5,962 nt of DNA from an uncultured Lachnospiraceae bacterium. GTDB lineage: Bacteria; Bacillota; Clostridia; Lachnospirales; Lachnospiraceae. Shown here in pieces: positions 1-5,653 of the stretch (position 1 is its first letter; every line of letters begins with the position of its first letter). The stretch covers positions 1 through 5,962 of the forward strand of contig CAKRJK010000101.1 in NCBI GenBank assembly GCA_934351705.1, given 5' to 3'. The notes under the pieces are model-generated. The model saw only the letters and a list, made by a program, of their open reading frames with translations, did no database searches and was not told where the DNA came from. The position numbers and the translations under genes were made by a program.

Positions 1-388
1 GAGCAGCATACTTGGAAAGCTTTAATGCGGTATCCATAGAATCATTCCCACCGATGTAGAAAAAAGCACCGACGTTCAATTTGTCAAACATCTTAAAAAT
101 CGTCTCATAAGTCTCCGGTGATGCGTCTGCGTCAGGCAGCTTGTATCGGCAGGAGCCAAGATACATAGACGGAGTATGCTTTAACATATTCAATGTCTCA
201 TCGTCCGGAACAATCTCACTGAGGTTAATCAGATTATCATTTAAAATACCTAAAATGCCGTTTACAGAACCGTAAAGGGTATCAAATTTACCGGAATCCC
301 GTACGCCCTTGACAACACCTGCGAGGCTGGCGTTGATGGCAACGGTAGGACCGCCGGACTGAGCAACAATACAATTTTTTTTGTTCAT
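1..388 (-). CDS. pfp: 6-phosphofructokinase, probably pyrophosphate-dependent (N-terminal 129 residues, cut by window edge)
   Basis: Reading the minus strand from the ATG at 388-386 gives an uninterrupted frame of 129 residues to the window edge. The N-terminus carries the phosphofructokinase phosphate-loop pattern QSGGPT (residues 10-15) followed by INAS (18-21). GSCRYKL (78-84) holds an arginine at the place of the family's phosphate-contacting loop, and GGNDSMDT (113-120) matches the family's GGDGS region. The enzyme phosphorylates fructose 6-phosphate to fructose 1,6-bisphosphate in cytoplasmic glycolysis. In ATP-dependent enzymes the residue after GGD is glycine; in PPi-dependent enzymes it is aspartate. 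Here it is Asp116, so PPi as phosphoryl donor is inferred. The second discriminating position (Gly124 in E. coli, Lys in PPi enzymes) lies beyond the window. The start is supported by an AAGGAGGA ribosome site at 402-395, 6 bases upstream. The gene is transcribed away from all the others. The family call is firm; the donor, and so the symbol, is less certain. Confidence 0.93.
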   Translation of the reverse strand, partial: MNKKNCIVAQSGGPTVAINASLAGVVKGVRDSGKFDTLYGSVNGILGILNDNLINLSEIVPDDETLNMLKHTPSMYLGSCRYKLPDADASPETYETIFKMFDKLNVGAFFYIGGNDSMDTALKLSKYAA

Positions 389-471
389 GAAAAATCCTCC
401 TTATATACTATAAATATAATAAAAATGAAAAATAAATAACCTTCAAGTCCAAAAGTACTATATTTAACTAC

Positions 472-500
472 ATTATATCATACAAAGAACCGGGAAAGAA
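472..500 (-). promoter_or_regulatory. Putative sigma-A promoter of the phosphofructokinase gene, with extended -10
   Basis: On the minus strand a perfect TATAAT (477-472) is preceded by TGA, making the extended -10 pattern TGnTATAAT. A weak -35, TTCTTT (500-495, 3 of 6 matches), lies 17 bp further upstream. The predicted start near 465 would leave a leader of roughly 75 nt before the ATG at 388. A perfect TTGACA (525-520) also lies on this strand but has no -10 box at a workable distance. This is seen in sequence only. Confidence 0.55.
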
Positions 501-507
501 GTACCCA

Positions 508-576
508 TATAATCTAAAGTGTCAAAAAAATCCAAAAATGCGAGTCCGTTTTATGGTACTAACAATCTTGTAAAAT
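508..576 (+). promoter_or_regulatory. Weak candidate -10 boxes for the plus-strand small-gene trio
   Basis: The plus strand of the 389-620 divergent gap holds a perfect TATAAT at 508-513 without a recognisable -35 (AAGAAC at 485-490). Closer to the gene, TAAAAT at 571-576 also lacks a good -35. Either could start a transcript running into the 33-residue gene at 621. No inverted repeat suggesting an operator and no terminator was noticed in the gap, so which box is used, if either, cannot be settled by eye. Confidence 0.3.
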
Positions 577-620
577 AATCATAGAAACAAAAACAGGACA
601 CCACAGAAAGGAGAATTGCC

Positions 621-722
621 ATGAAAGGATACTTGGTAGCGGACGGATACATGGGTTATGTGGAAGGAAAATATATGTTATTTGCAAATGAGCAGGATTA
701 CAGAGATTACTGTGATATGTAG
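621..722 (+). CDS. 33-residue small protein of unknown function
   Basis: ATG at 621 opens a 33-codon frame ending in TAG at 720-722, with a well-placed AAAGGAG ribosome site at 607-613, 7 bases upstream. The product is tyrosine- and glycine-rich (7 Tyr, 4 Gly). It reads like one small folded unit: an N-terminal GYLVADGYMGYVEGKY segment, in which glycine-tyrosine turns alternate with short strands, then LFANEQDYRDY, a likely amphipathic helix. There is no signal peptide, membrane helix or cysteine pair. The next gene begins only 14 bp downstream with its own strong ribosome site, so the two are probably one transcript. Short proteins with a similar GYxGxVxGxYxLFAxExDY layout are, from memory and unverified, found in Lachnospiraceae genomes and phages. 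I cannot assign a function. The clean ribosome site and compact spacing make it a believable gene despite its size. Confidence 0.7.
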   Translation: MKGYLVADGYMGYVEGKYMLFANEQDYRDYCDM

Positions 723-736
723 ACGAGGAGGTACTT

Positions 737-1081
737 ATGAAAAAATATCAGATTATAGCGGTTGATTTTGACGGAACACTTTGTACCGAGGCATATCCCG
801 AGATCGGAGTGCCGAATCTGCCTTTGATCTGTCTGCTTTTACAACTGCAAAGGCAGGGCAGTCAAGTGATACTCTGGACGTGCCGGAGCGGAAAAGAACT
901 GGAAGAGGCGGTTCGCTGGTGCGGTCGGTTCGGCTTGGTTTTTGACAAAGTAAATGAGAATACGGACGAAAACATCAAAGAGTACGGAAACGATTCCAGA
1001 AAAATCTATGCGGATGTTTACATAGACGACAAAGCGTGTTTTCCGTGGCAGGAAAAAGACAAAAAAGAAACTTATGAGTAA
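737..1081 (+). CDS. Minimal HAD-superfamily hydrolase-like protein
   Basis: This 114-residue protein has the signature order of the haloacid dehalogenase fold. Motif I is VDFDGT (residues 9-14), with Asp10 as predicted nucleophile and Asp12 as acid/base. Motif II is LWTCRSG (46-52), with Thr48 contacting the phosphoryl group. A likely motif III lysine is in SRKIY (87-91, Lys89), and motif IV is YIDD (95-98), whose aspartates bind Mg2+. There is no room for a cap domain between motifs I and II, so it is a small C0-type member acting in the cytoplasm. It resembles uncharacterised short HAD proteins such as the BT0820-like group. Phosphatase activity is the family expectation, but the substrate is unknown. 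The start is fixed by AGGAGGT at 726-732. It follows the 33-residue gene by 14 bp, and its stop overlaps the possible upstream start (1074) of the next gene in ATGAGTAA. Fold call strong, function open. Confidence 0.85.
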   Translation: MKKYQIIAVDFDGTLCTEAYPEIGVPNLPLICLLLQLQRQGSQVILWTCRSGKELEEAVRWCGRFGLVFDKVNENTDENIKEYGNDSRKIYADVYIDDKACFPWQEKDKKETYE

Positions 1082-1103
1082 AGCAATTTCGGAGGAAAAG
1101 ACA

Positions 1104-1352
1104 ATGACAGCAGATACTGTTTACAAATATCAGGAAAAAAAGAAAAGAAAAATAGATTTTGAAACCGTTTTTGTCACCTGTCTGGTGGCATGTATCGCAG
1201 CGGTCGGAGTGATTGCGGTTTTTGCGGTGCTTACAGGAAGTGACATTTACGGATGGGGAACGAAAAAACTGGCAGGACTCTATCTGATCCTCAGCGGAAG
1301 TATCTGGGGTGGACTGCTTATGGAAGAATTATGTAAACTTAAAAAGCAATAG
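1104..1352 (+). CDS. Small two-helix membrane protein of unknown function
   Basis: The 82-residue product begins with a charged stretch (KKKRK at residues 12-16). It then has two hydrophobic segments, about 21-43 and 56-75, joined by a short loop with an Asp and a GWG motif, and ends in KLKKQ. The positive residues at both ends predict both termini in the cytoplasm with a short external hairpin loop. The same frame is also open from an ATG at 1074 (92 residues), which overlaps the preceding stop as ATGAGTAA. I prefer 1104 because GGAGG at 1091-1095 lies 8 bases before it, whereas 1074 has only an A-rich upstream stretch; translational coupling could still favour 1074. It is probably the last gene of the small trio. 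No family was recognised, and membrane location is the only property the sequence supports. Confidence 0.75.
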   Translation: MTADTVYKYQEKKKRKIDFETVFVTCLVACIAAVGVIAVFAVLTGSDIYGWGTKKLAGLYLILSGSIWGGLLMEELCKLKKQ

Positions 1353-1359
1353 ATTTAGG

Positions 1360-1389
1360 TTGACAGAAAACGACAACATTTCCTATAAT
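1360..1389 (+). promoter_or_regulatory. Near-consensus sigma-A promoter for the membrane protein-clpC operon
   Basis: A perfect TTGACA (1360-1365) and a perfect TATAAT (1384-1389) are separated by 18 bp. Transcription should start near 1396, about 42 nt before the ATG at 1438, whose ribosome site GGAGG lies at 1424-1428. The -35 box begins only 7 bases after the stop codon at 1352, and no terminator separates the two units. I see no CtsR-type (paired GGTCAAA) or CIRCE (TTAGCACTC inverted repeat) operator here, so classic heat-shock control of the downstream clpC is not evident. Confidence 0.85.
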
Positions 1390-1437
1390 AAAATAGATTT
1401 AGAAAAGCACATACTACCTTAATGGAGGCAAACGATT

Positions 1438-2574
1438 ATGAACAAAAAAATTATCGGTTTTGGCTTGGCATTATGTTTGGGTACAACGATTCTGTGTTCT
1501 GATATGGGAAATGTAAATGCAACTGAGACACAGAAGACGCAGCAGACACAACAGTCGCAGCAATCCCAGAACACAGGTCAGACTCAAAATACAACAGCGA
1601 ACAACGCCAAATTTATCGTAAACGGCAAAGAGCTTGTCGTGACAGAAAACCTGAATCCAAACAAATATCCGAACGGATTCAGCGAGACGCAGGTCAAATG
1701 TCAGGGCAAGAGTTACAAAGGACTCAAATTCGGCAAGGCGGACATCTATATGCTTTGCCTGTTAAACCAGCAGTCGGGAGCGGCGGCATATTACATTTAT
1801 GAGGACGAGGACCAGAGCGTTACTCCGTTTATCCGGATCGGGGACGGAACAGCGTTTATCTTCGTATTGCCGCAGAGCATGACACAGGCGGCGGGAATCC
1901 CGAGCGGATTTCAGAGTACCTCCTTAGAGTTTGAAAAGGGAACGGCAGATGCATACCAGAAAGAGGGAGAGTCTGTATACCTTTTATATGCCATGAATGA
2001 GAATGGCGAGGAGGGATGGTACGAGTACAGCCCGGACGATAAAACCTATGTGAAGTATGAGGGTGAAAGCATACAGGAGACAGGACAGACACAGGATGAA
2101 GAGGTTTCAGATGCAGAGTACCTCGGAAAAAAATATACACAGTTAGAAGAGACCTACAAAAAGGACAAGAGCAGATACCGCATTACCATTGCAGTGATGG
2201 TCTTTGTGATCGCAGTATTGCTGGTGTTGTGGATTAATACGATGTTACAGGGAAGACAGATTCGCCGCAGAAGACGTTATTATGAGGAAGAAGATTATGA
2301 TGATAACGACTTTGAAGACGAGGAAGACGACTTCTACACTGGGGAGGAAGAGGATGAACCTGCCTACAAGCTGGCGGAAGAACTGAGCCGACAGGTAGAA
2401 GAGCAGCCGGAAGTGTATGCAGAACCAAAAGGATATACAGAACCGGAAGTGCATATAGAACCGGAGCAGCCGGCTCATGTCGAAAAAAAGGTGACAGAAA
2501 AAGTGGCAAAGCAGCCGCAAAAGAAGTATGATTATGATAATGACATCGAAGTATTAGATTTAAATGACTTGTAA
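1438..2574 (+). CDS. Single-pass membrane protein with secreted N-terminal domain and acidic cytoplasmic tail, unknown function
   Basis: The 378-residue protein starts with a signal peptide: KK at residues 3-4, a hydrophobic core at about 5-20, and a likely cleavage after VNA at 26-28. A Gln/Thr/Ser/Asn-rich linker (about 29-57) follows. Residues 58-210 form a predicted extracellular globular domain with many aromatic strands and a [15 protein letters not shown] segment (193-207). A polar helix leads into one membrane segment (249-270), followed by a five-arginine stop-transfer run (276-280). The cytoplasmic tail (281-378) is extremely acidic at 283-307, then has EP-rich repeats and ends in an acidic [15 protein letters not shown] stretch. 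With cleavage this is a type I topology, outside to inside. It has its own strong promoter and lies 14 bp ahead of clpC, so the two are almost certainly co-transcribed. I recognise no enzyme motif. A sensor, anchor or ClpC partner role is only inference from position and the exposed acidic tail. Confidence 0.85.
   Translation: MNKKIIGFGLALCLGTTILCSDMGNVNATETQKTQQTQQSQQSQNTGQTQNTTANNAKFIVNGKELVVTENLNPNKYPNGFSETQVKCQGKSYKGLKFGKADIYMLCLLNQQSGAAAYYIYEDEDQSVTPFIRIGDGTAFIFVLPQSMTQAAGIPSGFQSTSLEFEKGTADAYQKEGESVYLLYAMNENGEEGWYEYSPDDKTYVKYEGESIQETGQTQDEEVSDAEYLGKKYTQLEETYKKDKSRYRITIAVMVFVIAVLLVLWINTMLQGRQIRRRRRYYEEEDYDDNDFEDEEDDFYTGEEEDEPAYKLAEELSRQVEEQPEVYAEPKGYTEPEVHIEPEQPAHVEKKVTEKVAKQPQKKYDYDNDIEVLDLNDL
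2407..2462 (+). repeat. In-frame 36-nt-spaced repeat encoding EP-rich tail units
   Basis: Two 20-nt copies, 2407-2426 and 2443-2462, match at 17 of 20 positions (CCGGAAGTGyATryAGAACC) and lie exactly 36 nt (12 codons) apart. They encode PEVYAEP and PEVHIEP, with a further TEP between them, in the cytoplasmic tail of the membrane protein. The reading frame is kept, suggesting a small tandem duplication in a disordered linker. Confidence 0.6.
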
Positions 2575-2588
2575 AAGAGAGGCATAAT

Positions 2589-5045
2589 ATGCAAAAACCA
2601 TATACGCAAAAAGCAAAAAAGGCAATGGAACTGGCAGCCAAGAGTGCAAAGTACATGCAGCATAACTACGTCGGAACAGAGCATATCCTTCTCGGTCTGC
2701 TCAAAGAGGGGAGCGGTGTGGCATCCAACGTATTGATGATGATGGGGGTGGACGAAGAACGGATCATGGACTTGATCGAGAGTTTGATCGCACCTACCAC
2801 AACCGTTGCCGTATTAGACGCAAAAGGATATTCTCCGAGAACTGTTCATGTGCTGGAATCGGCACAGAATGAGGCGGAGAGATTCAAAAGCAGCGAAGTG
2901 GGCACAGAACATCTGTTGATCGCATTGATTAAAGAAAATGATTGTGCCGCAGTACGTCTTTTGAATACCATGGGAATCAATCTGCAAAAAATGTATATAG
3001 AGACATTGGTGGCAATCGGAGCGGATGCGGCTTCGTTCAAAGAGGATTTCCAGAACGGAAAGCCGGTCAGAAAACGCGGAGAGGACAGCACACCGACACT
3101 CACCCGCTATTCCAGAGATCTGACGGCATTGGCAAGAGCAGGGGAATTAGATCCGGTCATCGGACGGCAGGAAGAGATTCAAAGAGTGATCCAGATACTC
3201 AGCAGACGCGGCAAAAACAATCCGTGTCTGATCGGAGAACCCGGAGTTGGCAAGACGGCGGTCGTCGAGGGCTTGGCACATAGTATCGTATCGGGCATGG
3301 TGCCGGATAGCGTTTTAAATAAAAGAGTGCTGACGCTCGATTTATCGGGAATCGTAGCGGGCTCCAAATATCGCGGAGAGTTTGAAGAGCGTATCAAGAA
3401 AGTATTGGCAGAAGTAAAAAAAGCGGGCAATGTCCTTTTGTTCATCGACGAGCTGCACACGATCATCGGTGCGGGAGGAGCAGAGGGAGCGATTGATGCG
3501 TCCAATATTTTAAAACCGTCGCTCGCCAGAGGAGAGATTCAGTTAATCGGAGCGACCACCATAGAAGAATACCGCAAATATATCGAAAAGGACGCGGCGT
3601 TAGAGCGGCGTTTCCAGCCGGTTATCGTGGAAGAGCCGGACGAGGAAAAAGCGATTGAGATATTAAAAGGACTGCGTCCGCAGTATGAGAAACATCATCA
3701 TGTGCATATCACAGATGAGGGAATTGCGGCGGCGGTACGCCTTTCCGAGCGATATATCAATGACAGAAATCTGCCGGACAAAGCAATCGATCTGATGGAT
3801 GAGGCGTCTGCAAAAGTGCGTCTGGGCAGCTTCAAAACACCGAAACAGATCTGTGAGGCAAAGGCACGTATCAAAGAATTGGAAGAAGAAATCGAGAACG
3901 CTTTGAGCGAACTCCGCATAGAGGACGCAAAAGCGGCGAGAGAAGAAAAGGCACAGCTTGAAAAGCTGTACGACAAACAGGTAAAAAAATATCATAAAGA
4001 TGCAGATAAAAAGGAATTGTTCGTAGGCGAGAACGAGATTGCAGAGGTTGTTTCCACATGGACAAAGATACCGGTCAAGAAACTGACCGAACAGGAGGGA
4101 GCAAGACTCGCCAAGCTGGAAAAAGTACTGCATAAGCGTGTGGTCGGACAGGAAGAAGCAGTCAGTGCGGTTTCCAGAGCCGTACGACGGGGCAGAGTGG
4201 GACTAAAAGATCCGAAACGCCCGGTTGGTTCCTTCTTGTTCTTAGGACCGACAGGTGTCGGAAAAACAGAAATATCCAAAGCGTTAGCAGAAGCCATTTT
4301 CGGAGATGAACAGGCAATGATCCGTGTCGATATGTCCGAATACATGGAAAAGCATAGCGTTTCCAAAATGGTAGGGTCACCTCCGGGATATGTCGGATAT
4401 GATGAGGGCGGACAGCTCAGTGAAAAGGTGCGCAGAAACCCGTACTCCGTCATTTTATTTGACGAGATCGAGAAAGCACACCCTGACGTATTCAATATCT
4501 TACTTCAGGTGTTGGATGACGGACATATCACCGATGCACAGGGAAGAAAAGTTGATTTCAAAAATACAATCATCATTATGACGTCAAACGCAGGAGCCCA
4601 GTCCATCGTATCACCGAAAAAATTGGGATTCGGTTCCGAGGAGGACGAAAAGCAGGATTATGAGTACATGAAAAACGGTGTGATGGAAGAGGTAAAGAGA
4701 ATCTTCAAACCGGAATTCTTAAACCGTATTGATGAGACGATCGTGTTCCACTCTCTGACAAAGAAAGATATGAAACAGATCGTAACGCTGTTGTCCAAGA
4801 CCTTGATAGAGCGGTGCAAAAACCAGATGGACATCGAACTTTGTATCCGCGACTCGGTCAAAACATACATTGTGGAGACGGCATACGATCCGAAATACGG
4901 TGCAAGACCGTTAAGAAGAATGATCCAAAGCAGGATAGAGGACAAACTTGCGGAAGAAATTCTTGCGGGCAGCATTCAACGCGGAGATACCGTAGAAGTG
5001 GGCTTAAAGAAGAAAGAAATTGTTTTTGTAAAGAAAAACACCTAG
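2589..5045 (+). CDS. clpC: ATP-dependent Clp protease ATP-binding subunit ClpC
   Basis: This 818-residue AAA+ unfoldase (Bacillus subtilis ClpC is about 810) forms ATP-driven hexamers that unfold cytoplasmic proteins and feed them to ClpP. The N-terminal domain has two Clp repeats, each with GTEH (29-32 and 105-108). Glu31 and Glu107 align with the Bacillus residues (Glu32, Glu106) that bind phosphoarginine. AAA domain 1 has Walker A GEPGVGKT (216-223), Walker B LLFIDE (283-288) and arginines in LERRF (338-342). A coiled-coil middle domain of ClpC length follows (about 425-470). AAA domain 2 has Walker A GPTGVGKT (553-560) and Walker B VILFDE (621-626). KKLGFG (677-682) contains the LGF tripeptide that docks on ClpP, so it is a protease partner rather than a ClpB disaggregase. 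The ribosome site is GAGAGG at 2577-2582. It shares a transcript with the preceding membrane protein; ctsR, mcsA and mcsB are not present here. The gene appears intact. Confidence 0.97.
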   Translation: MQKPYTQKAKKAMELAAKSAKYMQHNYVGTEHILLGLLKEGSGVASNVLMMMGVDEERIMDLIESLIAPTTTVAVLDAKGYSPRTVHVLESAQNEAERFKSSEVGTEHLLIALIKENDCAAVRLLNTMGINLQKMYIETLVAIGADAASFKEDFQNGKPVRKRGEDSTPTLTRYSRDLTALARAGELDPVIGRQEEIQRVIQILSRRGKNNPCLIGEPGVGKTAVVEGLAHSIVSGMVPDSVLNKRVLTLDLSGIVAGSKYRGEFEERIKKVLAEVKKAGNVLLFIDELHTIIGAGGAEGAIDASNILKPSLARGEIQLIGATTIEEYRKYIEKDAALERRFQPVIVEEPDEEKAIEILKGLRPQYEKHHHVHITDEGIAAAVRLSERYINDRNLPDKAIDLMDEASAKVRLGSFKTPKQICEAKARIKELEEEIENALSELRIEDAKAAREEKAQLEKLYDKQVKKYHKDADKKELFVGENEIAEVVSTWTKIPVKKLTEQEGARLAKLEKVLHKRVVGQEEAVSAVSRAVRRGRVGLKDPKRPVGSFLFLGPTGVGKTEISKALAEAIFGDEQAMIRVDMSEYMEKHSVSKMVGSPPGYVGYDEGGQLSEKVRRNPYSVILFDEIEKAHPDVFNILLQVLDDGHITDAQGRKVDFKNTIIIMTSNAGAQSIVSPKKLGFGSEEDEKQDYEYMKNGVMEEVKRIFKPEFLNRIDETIVFHSLTKKDMKQIVTLLSKTLIERCKNQMDIELCIRDSVKTYIVETAYDPKYGARPLRRMIQSRIEDKLAEEILAGSIQRGDTVEVGLKKKEIVFVKKNT

Positions 5046-5071
5046 TAATGCAAAATGAAATCAGTTATAAT
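5043..5071 (+). promoter_or_regulatory. Possible internal promoter for the 137-residue gene
   Basis: In the 64-bp gap after clpC there is a perfect TATAAT (5066-5071) preceded, at 17 bp, by a poor -35 (TAGTAA, 5043-5048) that overlaps the clpC stop codon. There is no terminator between clpC and the next gene, so readthrough from the 1360 promoter is equally possible. The box may simply reflect AT-rich spacer sequence. Confidence 0.35.
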
Positions 5072-5109
5072 ACAAACAGAAGCAGCTTTACGATACAGGA
5101 GGAGAAGAA

Positions 5110-5523
5110 ATGGCAGTAATTAGCGAATTGATTCGCAAAGAAACAAACGGCACCATCAGTTTTGGGGATTACACATTGGATGCAAAGGCAAAACTGGACA
5201 ATTTTGAACACGCAGGGGACATCTACAAGGTGAAGACCTTTTCAGAGATTACAAAGCTGGAACGCAACGGAATGTTTGTATATGAATCAGTTCCGGGAAC
5301 GGCAGTCAGTGAATTGTCAGTAAAAGATTCAGGACTTGAGTTTTCCGTAGAAGGACCGGAGGATGCTCAGATTACATTAGAGATGGAAGATGAGACAGAG
5401 TATGAGATTTTTATTGACGGAAGCAGTATCGGTAAGATGAAGACAAATTTGGGCGGCAAATTGAGTTTGAGTGTTGAACTGGATGCAGGTCAGCCGGTCA
5501 AAGTAAAAGTAGAGAAGTGTTAG
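5110..5523 (+). CDS. Uncharacterised 137-residue cytoplasmic protein, predicted largely beta-structured
   Basis: The start is well fixed by AGGAGG at 5097-5102, 7 bases upstream. The product has no signal peptide or membrane segment, so it is predicted to be cytoplasmic. The N-terminal part (1-65) contains a KVKTFSEITKLERNG segment and VYESVPGT (57-64). The C-terminal part (about 73-136) alternates short hydrophobic strands with charged turns: an ITLEMEDETEYEIFIDG stretch, then GKMKTNLGGKLSLSVEL. This looks like a small beta-sandwich, with an IDGxxxGxxxTN turn faintly like PEGA-type domains. From memory, similar proteins in Lachnospiraceae sometimes carry the label 'endosialidase'; nothing here looks like a sialidase catalytic domain, so I do not use that name. 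It sits between clpC and radA, where Bacillus has no gene, and is followed by a hairpin terminator. It may be co-transcribed with clpC. Real gene, function unknown. Confidence 0.85.
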   Translation: MAVISELIRKETNGTISFGDYTLDAKAKLDNFEHAGDIYKVKTFSEITKLERNGMFVYESVPGTAVSELSVKDSGLEFSVEGPEDAQITLEMEDETEYEIFIDGSSIGKMKTNLGGKLSLSVELDAGQPVKVKVEKC

Positions 5524-5528
5524 AAGCC

Positions 5529-5546
5529 AACGTCTAGGCAGACGTT
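5529..5546 (+). other. Short perfect hairpin just after the 137-residue gene
   Basis: AACGTCT (5529-5535) and AGACGTT (5540-5546) form a perfect 7-bp stem with an AGGC loop, starting 5 bases past the stop codon. No T-tract follows, so alone it is not a typical terminator. It stands immediately next to the larger stem at 5549-5604 and may protect the mRNA 3' end or help the terminator fold. Confidence 0.6.
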
Positions 5547-5548
5547 AC

Positions 5549-5614
5549 AACCGCCGTATCAGAACCCGACACAAGCGTGTCACAGACAATCTGATACGGC
5601 GGTTACATTTTGTT
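5549..5614 (+). terminator. Long hairpin, probable rho-independent terminator between the clpC unit and radA
   Basis: AACCGCCGTATCAGA (5549-5563) pairs perfectly over 15 bp with TCTGATACGGCGGTT (5590-5604). The 26-nt loop contains its own hairpin: GACAC (5568-5572) and GTGTC (5577-5581) around AAGC. After the stem comes TACATTTTGTTT (5604-5615), T-rich but interrupted. The T-richness is on the plus strand only, so it would end transcripts coming from clpC and the 137-residue gene. The large structured loop and broken T-tract are unusual for a simple terminator, so a regulated or partial terminator is possible. Confidence 0.7.
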
Positions 5615-5621
5615 TCAAGAG

Positions 5622-5637
5622 CTGTGTGACTACACAG
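5622..5637 (+). other. Small hairpin next to the radA ribosome binding site
   Basis: CTGTGT (5622-5627) and ACACAG (5632-5637) form a perfect 6-bp stem with a GACT loop. It ends 6 bases before the AGGGAGG ribosome site of radA (5644-5650). It could affect ribosome access or mRNA stability, but a stem this short can also occur by chance. Confidence 0.4.
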
Positions 5638-5653
5638 AAGTTCAGGGAGGATT

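Noticed and set aside
520..525. Perfect TTGACA on the minus strand as a second -35 for the phosphofructokinase gene
   Set aside because: No -10-like sequence is found 16-18 bp downstream; the nearest TATAAT on that strand (477-472) is 42 bp away.
1856..2656. Minus-strand open frames of 91-140 codons opposite the membrane protein gene
   Set aside because: They lack ribosome sites, have low-complexity His/Leu/Phe-rich translations that mirror the Glu/Lys codons of the real gene, and overlap it completely or nearly so.
2846..4975. Many open frames inside clpC on both strands (for example 3663-4133 and 3992-4495 minus, 2942-3283 plus)
   Set aside because: clpC is full length with every motif in place. 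These frames have no family motifs or proper ribosome sites and are shadows of its codon usage.
4814..5119. Plus-strand 101-codon frame spanning the end of clpC and the following gap
   Set aside because: It is out of frame with clpC, has no ribosome site, and overlaps the well-supported start of the next gene.
5549..5604. CRISPR repeat or insertion-sequence end
   Set aside because: There is a single palindrome, no regularly spaced copies, and no transposase gene in the window.
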